Shown: positions 1-6,813, counted from the stretch's first letter. The stretch is 9,866 bases of DNA from Candidatus Saccharimonadota bacterium (GCA_900556355.1 UNSP01000006.1:1-9866); one strand, 5' to 3'. A program made the numbers and translations. The notes: a model not told the origin generated them from the letters alone.

Positions 1-62
1 CCACGCTGGAAGATATGCGACATGATATCGAGGTTCTTAGCGAGGATTTTAACGCTGAGTAG
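1..62 (+). CDS. 3' end of an unidentified gene
   Basis: An open frame beginning at base 3 runs to a TAG at 60-62 and gives about 19 C-terminal residues, ending in LSEDFNAE. The segment is acidic and helix-prone (charged residues spaced like an amphipathic helix). It is too short to assign to a family. The other two forward frames are less gene-like: one closes at a TGA near base 23. The following gene starts 40 bases later from its own promoter, so this fragment is probably the end of a separate transcription unit. Confidence 0.55.
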   Translation, partial: TLEDMRHDIEVLSEDFNAE

Positions 63-66
63 GATC

Positions 67-95
67 TTTACATCAATTAAAGCATAAGCTATACT
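67..95 (+). promoter_or_regulatory. sigma70-type promoter of the membrane protein gene, probably leaderless
   Basis: A TTTACA -35 at 67-72 and a TATACT -10 at 90-95 are separated by exactly 17 bases. The -10 ends 7 bases before the ATG at 103, so transcription should start at about 102-103, at the start codon itself. No Shine-Dalgarno sequence lies in between. This is a read of consensus elements; the start site has not been measured. Confidence 0.75.
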
Positions 96-102
96 TTACA
101 AT

Positions 103-762
103 ATGATGACAAGAGATAAGAGTGAGCGTGGCTCGGTTAATGGCTGGATGGTCGGCACAATCGGCTGTCTGATATTGTTTTTGATTGCTGGATCTTTGGC
201 AATTTGGGCGTATATGCAATACTCCCGAGAAAAAAGCAGTGTTGATAGTAAAGTTGCGATTGAAGTTGCTAAGGGGAAGAGCGAACAAGCCGAATCAGAC
301 CAGAAGAAATTTTCTGAAGAAGCAAAAAACCCGCGTATTGAATTTGTCGGTCCTGCTGAATACGGTCGGGTATCGTTCATGTATCCAAAAACTTGGAGTG
401 TATATGTAGGGAATGACGGTAGCGACAGGGGTGATTACAAAGCTTATCTTCATCCTGTTTCAGTTCCTTCGACAACTAATAAAAATAGTCGGTTTGCATT
501 AAGACTGGAGATTATCAACAAGAATATGGATACGGTGCTGAATGACTATCAATCACGACTAAAGAAGGGTGAATTGACCTCAAGTAGTACTGAGTTTAAT
601 GGAATTTCAGCAACTCGGATTGACGGTACGTTTGAGAAAGAGTTGCGCGGCTCTGTGGTTTTGATGAAAGTGCGCGATAAAACTATTCGTTTTTCAACCG
701 ACGCGGATACGTTTAAGCCAGATTTCCAGACTATATTGAGCACTGTAAAAATCTCTGAATAG
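103..762 (+). CDS. single-pass membrane protein with an extracytoplasmic PsbP-like domain
   Basis: The 219-residue protein starts with a short basic N-terminus (R4, K6, R9). One strongly hydrophobic segment follows at about residues 15-38, with no signal-peptidase-like cleavage site, so it reads as an N-in membrane anchor. Residues 40-75 are a highly charged, helix-prone linker rich in Lys, Glu, Ser and Gln. Residues 80-219 alternate strands and end in a pattern seen in PsbP/DUF1795-like folds: a strand with YPKTW, a later IDGTFEKE strand and a terminal helix with ILSTVKI. The function of such anchored domains in CPR bacteria is not known, and the fold call is by eye. The start at 103 (ATGATG) is set by the promoter; the ATG at 106 is an alternative. 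It lies 35 bases ahead of the histidine kinase gene but has its own promoter. Confidence 0.8.
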   Translation: MMTRDKSERGSVNGWMVGTIGCLILFLIAGSLAIWAYMQYSREKSSVDSKVAIEVAKGKSEQAESDQKKFSEEAKNPRIEFVGPAEYGRVSFMYPKTWSVYVGNDGSDRGDYKAYLHPVSVPSTTNKNSRFALRLEIINKNMDTVLNDYQSRLKKGELTSSSTEFNGISATRIDGTFEKELRGSVVLMKVRDKTIRFSTDADTFKPDFQTILSTVKISE

Positions 763-780
763 AAAAACCCAGTACATATT

Positions 781-789
781 TGCTATACT
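781..789 (+). promoter_or_regulatory. extended -10 promoter of the histidine kinase-recO operon, probably leaderless
   Basis: TGCTATACT is an extended -10: TG at 781-782, one base, then TATACT at 784-789. No good -35 is visible 17 bases upstream, as expected when a TGn extension compensates. The box ends 8 bases before the ATG at 798, and no Shine-Dalgarno sequence is present, so the transcript probably starts at or within two bases of the start codon. Confidence 0.7.
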
Positions 790-797
790 AGAATTGT

Positions 798-1514
798 ATG
801 GCAGGTAAAGAGTGGAGTGATTCTGATTTTGGGGGATTGCCGAGCGTTTTAGTGGCGGCACACGAGCTGAAAACGCCGCTGGCTTTGATTAGGCAACTGG
901 CGCTACTGTTGGACGACGATTTAACCAGTTCTGCCGATAAAACTCAGATCCAGCAACGAATTATTCGGACTTCTGAGCAGGCGTTGCAGCTTACGATCGA
1001 TTTGGCAAATTCAGCCAATTTAACGCCGTCGTTATTTCCGCTTGAACCGGTCAATCCGTTGGCTTTATGTCAGCAAGTAGCGATGGAAACAAAGTTCAAT
1101 GCAATGCTCTATGGGCGAAAAGTTAGCTGGCCTAAGAGCAGTCGAAATAGTCAATTGATATTGGCGAACCGAACACTTTTGGGGCGAATTTTAGCGAACT
1201 TTTTGAATAACGCGTTGGCGTATACGGAGGACGGATCGGAGATTAAGGTTTCGGTTAAGGCGACAAAAGATGCCGTGAGAATGAGCGTGCGAGATTTTGG
1301 ACCGATGATGAGTTTGAAGGAATATCGGCTTTTGCTTGATGAAATGGAAACGCGAAAAACCGTGCGAACAAGGCCGGAAAGTAGCGGGCTGGGGATTTAC
1401 GTGGCGAATCAATTTGCGCGGGCGATGAACGGGCGAATTGGTTTGATTCGTCACCGTGATGGATTGACTTTTTATGTAGAAATGCCAATTAGTCGGCAGT
1501 TGAGTTTGATATGA
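798..1514 (+). CDS. small soluble sensor histidine kinase
   Basis: This 238-residue protein is reduced to the catalytic core of a HisKA/HATPase_c kinase. The H-box AHELKTPLALI carries the predicted phosphorylated His at residue 22. The N-box NFLNNA is at 134-139. The G1 box reads DFGPM at 166-170, keeping the Asp and first Gly but losing the second Gly of DxGxG. The G2 box SGLGIYVA lies around 196-203. It has no transmembrane segment and no PAS, HAMP or GAF domain; only about 20 residues precede the H-box, so it must sense a cytosolic signal or a partner protein. Its stop overlaps the next start as ATGA, so it is translationally coupled to the response regulator, its likely phosphoacceptor. 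The F-box is not recognisable. Kinase identity is secure; signal and activity are not. Confidence 0.9.
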   Translation: MAGKEWSDSDFGGLPSVLVAAHELKTPLALIRQLALLLDDDLTSSADKTQIQQRIIRTSEQALQLTIDLANSANLTPSLFPLEPVNPLALCQQVAMETKFNAMLYGRKVSWPKSSRNSQLILANRTLLGRILANFLNNALAYTEDGSEIKVSVKATKDAVRMSVRDFGPMMSLKEYRLLLDEMETRKTVRTRPESSGLGIYVANQFARAMNGRIGLIRHRDGLTFYVEMPISRQLSLI

Positions 1515-1882
1515 AAAAACTGCTGATCGTTGAGGACGATAAGAATTGGGCGGATATTCTGGGCAAGTTTGCCGCGGATGTTGGGGCGGAACATCGAGTG
1601 GCGGTTTCTGGTGGTCAGGCGATTGAAATTATTGACGATTGGCAACCTGATGCTTTAATTTTAGATATGTTGTTGGCTGGCGAAACGGCGATTGCTCTGT
1701 TGAATGAGCTGCGATCGTACGCGGATTTGGCGAGTTTGCCGATCGTGGTTTGTACGAATATCGACGTTAAAATGGACGATTTGCGTCCGCTTGGTGTGAA
1801 GGCGATTTTGAATAAAACATCGATGCGTCCGAATGAGGCGCGGGCGATTTTTCGCGAGGTTCTAAATGACGGGGCAGAGTGA
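1511..1882 (+). CDS. single-domain response regulator (receiver only)
   Basis: The 123 residues form one CheY-like receiver domain and nothing else. The acidic pocket is E8-D9-D10, the predicted phosphorylated Asp is D52 (in LILDML), the conserved hydroxyl residue is T82 and the conserved Lys is K102. There is no DNA-binding or enzymatic output domain, so it probably acts through protein contact, like CheY or Spo0F, or as a phosphate shuttle. The start overlaps the kinase stop by four bases (ATGA). Its own 3' end overlaps the recO start by 17 bases. The length matches a complete receiver, so it is not a truncated longer regulator, unless an output domain has been lost during genome reduction. 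Confidence 0.93.
   Translation: MKKLLIVEDDKNWADILGKFAADVGAEHRVAVSGGQAIEIIDDWQPDALILDMLLAGETAIALLNELRSYADLASLPIVVCTNIDVKMDDLRPLGVKAILNKTSMRPNEARAIFREVLNDGAE
1856..1860 (+). promoter_or_regulatory. ribosome binding site of recO
   Basis: GAGGT lies 5 bases before the ATG at 1866, inside the coding sequence of the response regulator. It fixes the recO start and shows that this operon-internal gene uses a Shine-Dalgarno sequence, unlike the promoter-proximal genes of the window. Confidence 0.6.
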
Positions 1883-2546
1883 GCGAGTAAAAGCAATTGT
1901 TCTGAGGCGAACGAATTACGCCGAAGCTGATCGAGTTTTGCAGTTATTAACGCCAAAAGGTCGACGTAGCGTAATCGCAAAGGGTGTGCGGCGCGAGCGG
2001 TCGAAATTGGCGGGCGGTATTGAACTATTTGCGATTTGCGACGTGGTTATTCGTTCTGGTCGGGGCGATTTGGGGCTATTAACTTCCGCTCGATTGTCGG
2101 CTTTTTATCGGCATATTTTGGAAGATTATGATCGAATGCAATTTGCATATTCGGTGATGAAATTGGTCTCTGCAGCGAGCGAAAATATTGACGAACCAGA
2201 GTGGTATTATGTACTGAGTCAAGTTTTGGAGCAATTGAATAATCCTGCGATAAACCAAAAATTGATTGAAACGTGGTTTTATTTGCAATACGCGAGTTTG
2301 CTGGGAGATGAACTGAATCTTCGAACGGACGTAACGACTGCGGCGCTACTTCCTGATAAAAAATATATGTACGATAGCGCGGAAAAAGGTTTGAGATTGG
2401 CGGAGCAGGGCGATTTGGGTGCAGACGCAATCAAGTTGTTAAGGTTAATCCAGGCAAAACCACTCGCGAATGTGGCGCAAATCGGCGGAATAACTGAGGT
2501 TATAAACGATTGCTGGTTGACCGCCAGGCAACACGCGGCAGTGTAA
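1866..2546 (+). CDS. recO: DNA repair protein RecO
   Basis: RecO is the recombination mediator that helps RecR load RecA onto SSB-coated single-stranded DNA and anneals strands. The N-terminal OB-fold part (about residues 8-80) is typical: AIVLRRTNYAEADRVL, the LTPKGRRSVIAKGVRR stretch, then SKLAGGIELF and GRGDLGLLTSARL near 64-76. The rest is a mostly helical C-terminal domain. At 226 residues it is slightly short for the family, and the CxxC zinc cluster present in many RecO proteins is absent from the C-terminal half. It overlaps the response regulator by 17 bases, which suggests co-transcription and coupled translation with a two-component system, an unusual partner for recO. Confidence 0.9.
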   Translation: MTGQSERVKAIVLRRTNYAEADRVLQLLTPKGRRSVIAKGVRRERSKLAGGIELFAICDVVIRSGRGDLGLLTSARLSAFYRHILEDYDRMQFAYSVMKLVSAASENIDEPEWYYVLSQVLEQLNNPAINQKLIETWFYLQYASLLGDELNLRTDVTTAALLPDKKYMYDSAEKGLRLAEQGDLGADAIKLLRLIQAKPLANVAQIGGITEVINDCWLTARQHAAV

Positions 2547-2560
2547 AATTGTCAGTAAAA

Positions 2561-2569
2561 TGGTATAAT
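2561..2569 (+). promoter_or_regulatory. extended -10 promoter of glyS
   Basis: TGGTATAAT has TG at 2561-2562 and a perfect TATAAT at 2564-2569. No clear -35 is seen at 17 bases. Transcription should start near 2576, giving a leader of about 46 bases before the GlyRS start codon. This makes glyS one of the few genes here with a real 5' untranslated region. Confidence 0.7.
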
Positions 2570-2589
2570 TTAGGAAATAATGTGAATCG

Positions 2590-2606
2590 CCATGTTGCCA
2601 ACATGG
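2590..2606 (+). promoter_or_regulatory. perfect 7-bp hairpin in the glyS leader
   Basis: CCATGTT and AACATGG are perfect inverted repeats around a 3-base GCC loop. The stem contains an upstream in-frame ATG (2592), and its 3' arm includes the first two G of the GGAG that precedes the GlyRS start. Folding would partly mask the ribosome binding region. Whether it folds and regulates in the cell is unknown. Confidence 0.5.
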
Positions 2607-2613
2607 AGAAAGG
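2605..2613 (+). promoter_or_regulatory. ribosome binding site of glyS
   Basis: GGAGAAAGG ends 8 bases before the ATG at 2622. The spacing selects this ATG over the in-frame ATG at 2592, which has no Shine-Dalgarno sequence and would add a non-conserved 10-residue extension. Confidence 0.7.
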
Positions 2614-2621
2614 TTTTTTTG

Positions 2622-3971
2622 ATGAGTCAAGCAAAAATGGAAGATATTATTAGCCTGTGTAAGCGTCGCGGTTTTATTTATCAGGGTTCTGATGTTTACG
2701 GCGGTTTGTCTGGAACGTGGGATTACGGTCCGCTGGGCGTTCAATTGAAGCGAAACATCATGAATTTGTGGTGGCGAATGTTTGTCGATGAGCGCGACGA
2801 TATATATGGCGTCGATGCGGCAATTTTGATGAATCCGAAAGTCTGGAAGGCAAGTGGGCATGTTGATACATTCGTTGATCCATTGTGTGAGGATATGGTT
2901 AATCATCGGCGTTATCGTACGGATCATATCCTTAAAGATAATGGGGTTGACGCTGACGGCTTGACGATGGAGCAAATGGATGAAGTGATTGCGGAACGGG
3001 GAATTAAAAGTCCAGACGGAAATCCGCTAAGCAAATCTCGCACGTTTAATATGATGTTTAAGACGAGTGTTGGCGCCACCGAAAGTGAAGACAGCGTTGC
3101 ATATCTTCGTCCAGAAACTGCTCAGGGAATTTTTACCAATTTTAAGAACGTTGTTGATAGTTTTTATCCAGACTTGCCGTTTGGAATTGCTCAGCAGGGT
3201 AAGGCGTTTCGTAATGAAATTGCGCCGCGAGATTTTGTTTTCCGTTCTCGGGAGTTTGAGCAAATGGAGATTGAGTATTTTGTCAATCCAGAAAATTGGC
3301 AGGAAGCGTTTGATGAATTGCTGAAGTCGACGCACGAGTTTTTGGAGGCGTTGGGATTAAATCCTGATAATATTCACGAGTTGGATGTTCCGGCGGAAGA
3401 CAGGGCGCATTACAGCAAGAAGACGATTGACATTGAATACGATTTTCCAATTGGCAAGGAAGAGTTGATGGGAATTGCGTATCGGACTGATTTTGACCTG
3501 ATGAACATTCAGCGCGTCAGTGGAAAAAGTATGGAATATACGATTAAGGGGACGAATGAGAAGTTCGTGCCGCACGTGATTGAGCCGAGTTTTGGCGTCG
3601 AGCGAGCGCTGATGGCGGTCTTGTCGAGCGCGTATCGTGAGGACGAGCAGAACGGCAGCAAGCGTGTTTATTTGGCACTTCCAGAGCATTTGGCGCCGGT
3701 TAAATTTGCTGTTTCGCCGCTACTTAAGAATAAGCCGGAACTGGTGGAGAAGGCGCGTGAAATTTACGCCAACCTATCTAAGAAAAATCCTGGACGTGTT
3801 ATGTGGGATGACAATGGAAACATCGGTAAGCGCTATCGCCGTCAGGATGAAATTGGTACGCCGCACTGTGTGGTCATCGACTTCCAGACGCTGGAGGACG
3901 ACACCGTTACTGTACGCGAGCGAGATACGACGGAGCAGAGGCGGGTAAGACCGCAAGAGCTACAAGCATAA
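2622..3971 (+). CDS. glyS: glycyl-tRNA synthetase, single-chain class II type
   Basis: The enzyme charges tRNA-Gly with glycine using ATP. At 449 residues it matches the homodimeric bacterial/archaeal-type GlyRS (often called GlyQS), not the alpha2-beta2 enzyme of E. coli. The N-terminus LCKRRGFIYQGSDVYGG and the WDYGPLG stretch at about 33-39 are characteristic. Class II motif 2 is FRNEIAPRDF from residue 196, followed by RSREFEQMEIE. Motif 3 is HVIEPSFGVER at about 318-328. The C-terminal anticodon-binding domain includes LAPVKFAVSPL, GKRYRRQDEIGTPHCVV and the TVTVRERD strand. Nearly all its arginine codons are CGN, typical of the core genes in the window and opposite to the gene that follows. 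It has its own promoter and a hairpin-containing leader. Confidence 0.96.
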   Translation: MSQAKMEDIISLCKRRGFIYQGSDVYGGLSGTWDYGPLGVQLKRNIMNLWWRMFVDERDDIYGVDAAILMNPKVWKASGHVDTFVDPLCEDMVNHRRYRTDHILKDNGVDADGLTMEQMDEVIAERGIKSPDGNPLSKSRTFNMMFKTSVGATESEDSVAYLRPETAQGIFTNFKNVVDSFYPDLPFGIAQQGKAFRNEIAPRDFVFRSREFEQMEIEYFVNPENWQEAFDELLKSTHEFLEALGLNPDNIHELDVPAEDRAHYSKKTIDIEYDFPIGKEELMGIAYRTDFDLMNIQRVSGKSMEYTIKGTNEKFVPHVIEPSFGVERALMAVLSSAYREDEQNGSKRVYLALPEHLAPVKFAVSPLLKNKPELVEKAREIYANLSKKNPGRVMWDDNGNIGKRYRRQDEIGTPHCVVIDFQTLEDDTVTVRERDTTEQRRVRPQELQA

Positions 3972-3977
3972 TAGAAA

Positions 3978-5654
3978 GTGGCGAGGAAAATGCAGAAAGC
4001 ATCATTAACAGATGGAAATAAAATAGTCCTTAATAAGCACGATATTATCGGGGTGGATGATGCCTTGGATGATAAGAAATATTTACTAAACTGTTTTGTT
4101 GATTTGGGTGATCTGGACCAGATTAAGGATTTTGAGAGTAAAAAATGTTTACTTCTTGGCAGAACTGGAGCGGGAAAAACTGCGCTTGTTACGAAGCTAC
4201 AGGACGATAAGAAGAATAAAGTTATTGTCATAGATCCCGAAGCTGTAGCTATGGCGCATATATCAAATTCGTCCATAGTGAGTTCGCTAGTGGCTTCGGG
4301 TATTGATCTGAATACATTCTTCAAAATGTTATGGAGACATGAGATATGTGTTGAGATTTTTGCGAGACATTTAAAGATAACTTCAGAAACGGAATATGAG
4401 AACATAGTTGAAAAAATAAAATATTATTTCAAGACGAGAAATACGAAACATTTTCAGGCATTAGAATATCTTGAGCAGTGGAGGGATACATTTTGGAAGA
4501 CGAATGATAGCTATATATCAAAAGTAATAGAGGAACAGAAAGATAAGATAGAGGCGAGTGTGGGTGCTGATATCCCGACTATGGCCACGAAACTTAAGGC
4601 GGGTACTCAGCTGACACAGCAGCAGGTTATCGATTTTAAGCAACGTAGTCAAGAAATTGTCAATTCTGTACAGATAAGAGAAGTTACAGCGTTGCTTGAA
4701 ATGCTTGATGAATTTATTAATTACAACCAGGGGAAATACTACGTTATTATTGACAGGCTTGATGAAAAATGGGTAGGAAATGACATTAGATATCAATTGA
4801 TAAAGTCCTTAATTGAAACACTCAGAGATTTAAACAGACTTGATAATATCAAGCCCATAGCGACATTACGTTACGATTTATTAGGTAGGGTCTTTGATGT
4901 GTCGAGAGATTCTGGCTTTCAGGAGGAGAAATACCAACCGCTATATCTCGATATTAGATGGACTCAATCTCAGCTTATAGACTTGCTCAATTCAAGGATT
5001 AATTTTCAGTTTAGACTTAGATATCAAAAAAAGACAAAACTTACATACACTGATATTTTCCCCGATAGAGTTAATAATATACCGATCATAAGCTTTCTAC
5101 TTGAGAGAACTATGATGAGGCCAAGAGATGTTATTGAGCTTGTAAATTTTTGCATAAGAAGAGCTACTGAAAAAGAGGCAGAAGGTTTTATTACCGAGAG
5201 AGTCGTTATTGATGCTGAAAGAGAATATTCAAAGAATAGACTTCGATCTTTATATTATGAGTGGTTTGTTGATTACCCTGGGCTAGAGAAACTCATTACT
5301 CTTTTACGGCAAAAACCATCATCGTTTCCGCTGCGCGACATGGCAGATGCTGAAATAGAAAACTTATGTTTAGATTATGTTGCTAATCCCCCTAAGCCTG
5401 ATGTAGATTCAAATGATCCAATTTTTTGTCTTGTAGAAGGGGTTGTGAAGGGCGAGTCTATATATGAATTTAAGAAAGTAATAACGAAAATATTTTATAG
5501 AGTTGGACTTTTAGGCATAAGAGACTGCCCCGATAGTGATATTAGGTGGAGTGATTCGGTGTACTCTAGTGTAGATATAAGTGATATAGAACAAGATAGT
5601 ATGCTTTGTGTGCACAAGTGCTATTGGAGTGCACTAAGAATACAAGATATTTAG
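3978..5654 (+). CDS. large P-loop ATPase, Sll1717-like; likely transferred accessory gene
   Basis: The 558-residue protein has a Walker A GRTGAGKT at 61-68 and a Walker B strand YYVIIDRLDEKW at 254-265. A sensor-like TLRYDL follows at 296-301, then RPRDVIELVN at 381-390, a motif shared by KAP/STAND-like signalling ATPases. The C-terminal 60 residues (FYRVGLLGIR to VHKCYWSAL) resemble the end of the family annotated as Sll1717 P-loop ATPases; that name is from memory and unsearched. No membrane segment or nuclease domain is visible. By hand count about 30 of 35 arginine codons are AGA/AGG, against about 3 of 30-odd in glyS, and the gene is visibly AT-richer, which suggests recent transfer. It starts 6 bases after glyS with GTG 3978; ATG 3990 is an alternative with GAGG close by. 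A CATAAT at 3967-3972 could be a weak -10. Defence or DNA-related roles are plausible but unproven. Confidence 0.85.
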   Translation: MARKMQKASLTDGNKIVLNKHDIIGVDDALDDKKYLLNCFVDLGDLDQIKDFESKKCLLLGRTGAGKTALVTKLQDDKKNKVIVIDPEAVAMAHISNSSIVSSLVASGIDLNTFFKMLWRHEICVEIFARHLKITSETEYENIVEKIKYYFKTRNTKHFQALEYLEQWRDTFWKTNDSYISKVIEEQKDKIEASVGADIPTMATKLKAGTQLTQQQVIDFKQRSQEIVNSVQIREVTALLEMLDEFINYNQGKYYVIIDRLDEKWVGNDIRYQLIKSLIETLRDLNRLDNIKPIATLRYDLLGRVFDVSRDSGFQEEKYQPLYLDIRWTQSQLIDLLNSRINFQFRLRYQKKTKLTYTDIFPDRVNNIPIISFLLERTMMRPRDVIELVNFCIRRATEKEAEGFITERVVIDAEREYSKNRLRSLYYEWFVDYPGLEKLITLLRQKPSSFPLRDMADAEIENLCLDYVANPPKPDVDSNDPIFCLVEGVVKGESIYEFKKVITKIFYRVGLLGIRDCPDSDIRWSDSVYSSVDISDIEQDSMLCVHKCYWSALRIQDI

Positions 5655-5665
5655 CAATTATCCCT

Positions 5666-6157
5666 ATGCCAAAAATCACCAAAGGACATAGCATTACGCA
5701 GAATTTAGACGGCACGGCTCATCTGGATTGTTTGTATCGCATCTCGCTTAAAGCATTGATTTATAACGACGTTGGGCAGATTTTGGTTGTTAAAGAGGAC
5801 GGGCGGCCGCTTTGGGATCTTCCTGGCGGCGGAATGGATTATGGTGAAACTTTTGAGTCGGCTTTGAAGCGGGAATTATATGAAGAGGTTGGCTATAAGG
5901 GCAATCTTCGCTATCAGCTTTTTGACGCGTCGGACGAGATTTATATTGAGCGAATTGATGCTAATCAAATTTGTTTTTCCTGTCGTGTGTGGACGGAAAA
6001 TTTTGATTTTTCAGCGGGCGTTGATGCGGACGAAGTAATGTTTATAGATCCTGAAGAGTTGCGACTCCAAGAGAGCGAGTCGGGTGCGCCGCTTCGATAT
6101 AAAGTGCATTTGAAATGGCAGAAGTTGCGTGGCGCAAATAGTTTGCCGACAGAATAG
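5666..6157 (+). CDS. Nudix hydrolase
   Basis: Nudix enzymes hydrolyse nucleoside diphosphates linked to another moiety; the substrate cannot be read here. The Nudix box is complete at residues 55-77: a Gly, five residues, E61, seven residues, then RELYEEVGY, with E70, E73 and E74 available for the metal. The preceding WDLPGGGMDYGE is the usual lead-in. At 163 residues it is a standard single domain with a short N-terminal extension. ATG 5666 was chosen because the open frame upstream of it overlaps the ATPase end and is not Nudix-like. The gene begins 11 bases after the ATPase stop, with no clear -10 at the leaderless distance and no Shine-Dalgarno sequence, unlike other genes here. It may depend on read-through from the ATPase gene. 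Confidence 0.9.
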   Translation: MPKITKGHSITQNLDGTAHLDCLYRISLKALIYNDVGQILVVKEDGRPLWDLPGGGMDYGETFESALKRELYEEVGYKGNLRYQLFDASDEIYIERIDANQICFSCRVWTENFDFSAGVDADEVMFIDPEELRLQESESGAPLRYKVHLKWQKLRGANSLPTE

Positions 6158-6159
6158 TA

Positions 6160-6188
6160 TTGACTTTTTCCATAAAATAGTATAGAAT
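6160..6188 (+). promoter_or_regulatory. sigma70-type promoter of the unknown gene pair, probably leaderless
   Basis: TTGACT at 6160-6165 and TAGAAT at 6183-6188 are separated by 17 bases. The -10 ends 7 bases before the ATG at 6196, so transcription should begin at the start codon. The promoter begins 3 bases after the Nudix stop. Confidence 0.75.
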
Positions 6189-6195
6189 ATAACGC

Positions 6196-6813
6196 ATGGA
6201 AAAAAGTACAGGCGGCGTATCTTTTGATATTAGATTTATTGACTCTGGTGATGGCTCGGAGAAGTATTCCTCTGTCGAAAGTCGGCGCTTGATTGGAATC
6301 TATGATGGCGATTGGTCTTTGGAAGAAGATGGGACGGTGAATGCGTCCATGGTGTTTGCCAGGAGAGTGGGTGATATTCGTAGTCATGAGAATTTAATAG
6401 AGAAGGTTCGCGGAATCGGTGAGAATATGGCGCGAGTGTCTATTTCAGAGTGTCTGGCGGTTGAAGATGAGGTGAAGGTAAGTGGCTGGCTATTAGCTGA
6501 TCCTATGTCGCATAGTGGAATTTCTTTCTTGCGCAAAGTAATACCAACCGAGCTTGTTGTCCCTGATTCTATTGAAAATAACCCTGACGACGATCAGAAG
6601 CTAGAGATCGTCAGGCTTGCCTTGCGTGTTGGAGCTGTGGCTTTGCATTGTGCGGGATTGTCGTTAGAAGAGCTTAAGGAATCGCCTACTGAGAGTTTCT
6701 CTCCGGATAAAGTGGATGATCTTGTTTCTCGTTTCCATGGCAATGTGGATTTTGGTAGCAAGTGGAGAGAGTATAAGAAAATAGCCAAAGATTTAACGTA
6801 TGAAAAAAACTGA
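6196..6813 (+). CDS. hypothetical protein, first of an overlapping pair
   Basis: I do not recognise this 205-residue protein. It is soluble, acidic overall and has no membrane segment, signal peptide or known catalytic motif that I can see. Residues 1-60 look strand-rich (VSFDIRFID, RRLIGIYDGDW, VNASMVFARRVGD). Residues 60-115 are mixed. Residues about 135-200 are helical and contain RVGAVALHCAGLSLEEL followed by SFSPDKVDDLVSRF. That C-terminal stretch resembles the end of the next gene, so the two may share a domain. The start is fixed by the promoter 7 bases upstream; there is no Shine-Dalgarno sequence. The last 14 bases overlap the next gene across a run of seven A. Arginine codons are mixed (AGR and CGN), intermediate between the core genes and the ATPase. 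Confidence 0.75.
   Translation: MEKSTGGVSFDIRFIDSGDGSEKYSSVESRRLIGIYDGDWSLEEDGTVNASMVFARRVGDIRSHENLIEKVRGIGENMARVSISECLAVEDEVKVSGWLLADPMSHSGISFLRKVIPTELVVPDSIENNPDDDQKLEIVRLALRVGAVALHCAGLSLEELKESPTESFSPDKVDDLVSRFHGNVDFGSKWREYKKIAKDLTYEKN

Noticed and set aside
1512..1514. UGA read as glycine, as in Gracilibacteria
   Set aside because: TGA closes several genes here at family-appropriate lengths and no in-frame TGA interrupts any recognised protein.
2590..2620. Hairpin followed by seven T as an intrinsic terminator
   Set aside because: Eight purine-rich bases separate the stem from the T run, the stem is short and AT-rich, and the element sits between a promoter and its gene with a ribosome binding site in the gap.
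2570..2621. T-box riboswitch for glyS
   Set aside because: The leader is only about 46 bases, far too short for a T-box stem I and antiterminator.
2603..2653. 16-codon out-of-frame ORF across the glyS start
   Set aside because: It lacks its own ribosome binding site and overlaps the true start; probably chance.
2445..2975. 176-codon open frame on the minus strand
   Set aside because: It is antisense to the end of recO and the start of glyS, both clearly real, with no promoter or recognisable protein; a shadow of coding bias.
3842..4405. 187-codon open frame on the minus strand
   Set aside because: It covers the end of glyS and the ATPase Walker A region on the opposite strand, and its product is low-complexity and unlike any family.
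5617..5635. AGTGC/GCACT inverted repeat near the ATPase end
   Set aside because: A 5-bp stem with a 9-base loop inside coding sequence and no T run; not a terminator or an attachment site.
5606..5665. 20-residue N-terminal extension of the first Nudix protein
   Set aside because: It overlaps the ATPase C-terminal codons and shows no Nudix similarity.
6805..6813. A AAA AAC slippery heptamer in the correct phase for a -1 ribosomal frameshift
   Set aside because: A -1 shift leads into a third frame that stops after about 26 codons and does not join the downstream gene; no stimulatory structure was noticed.
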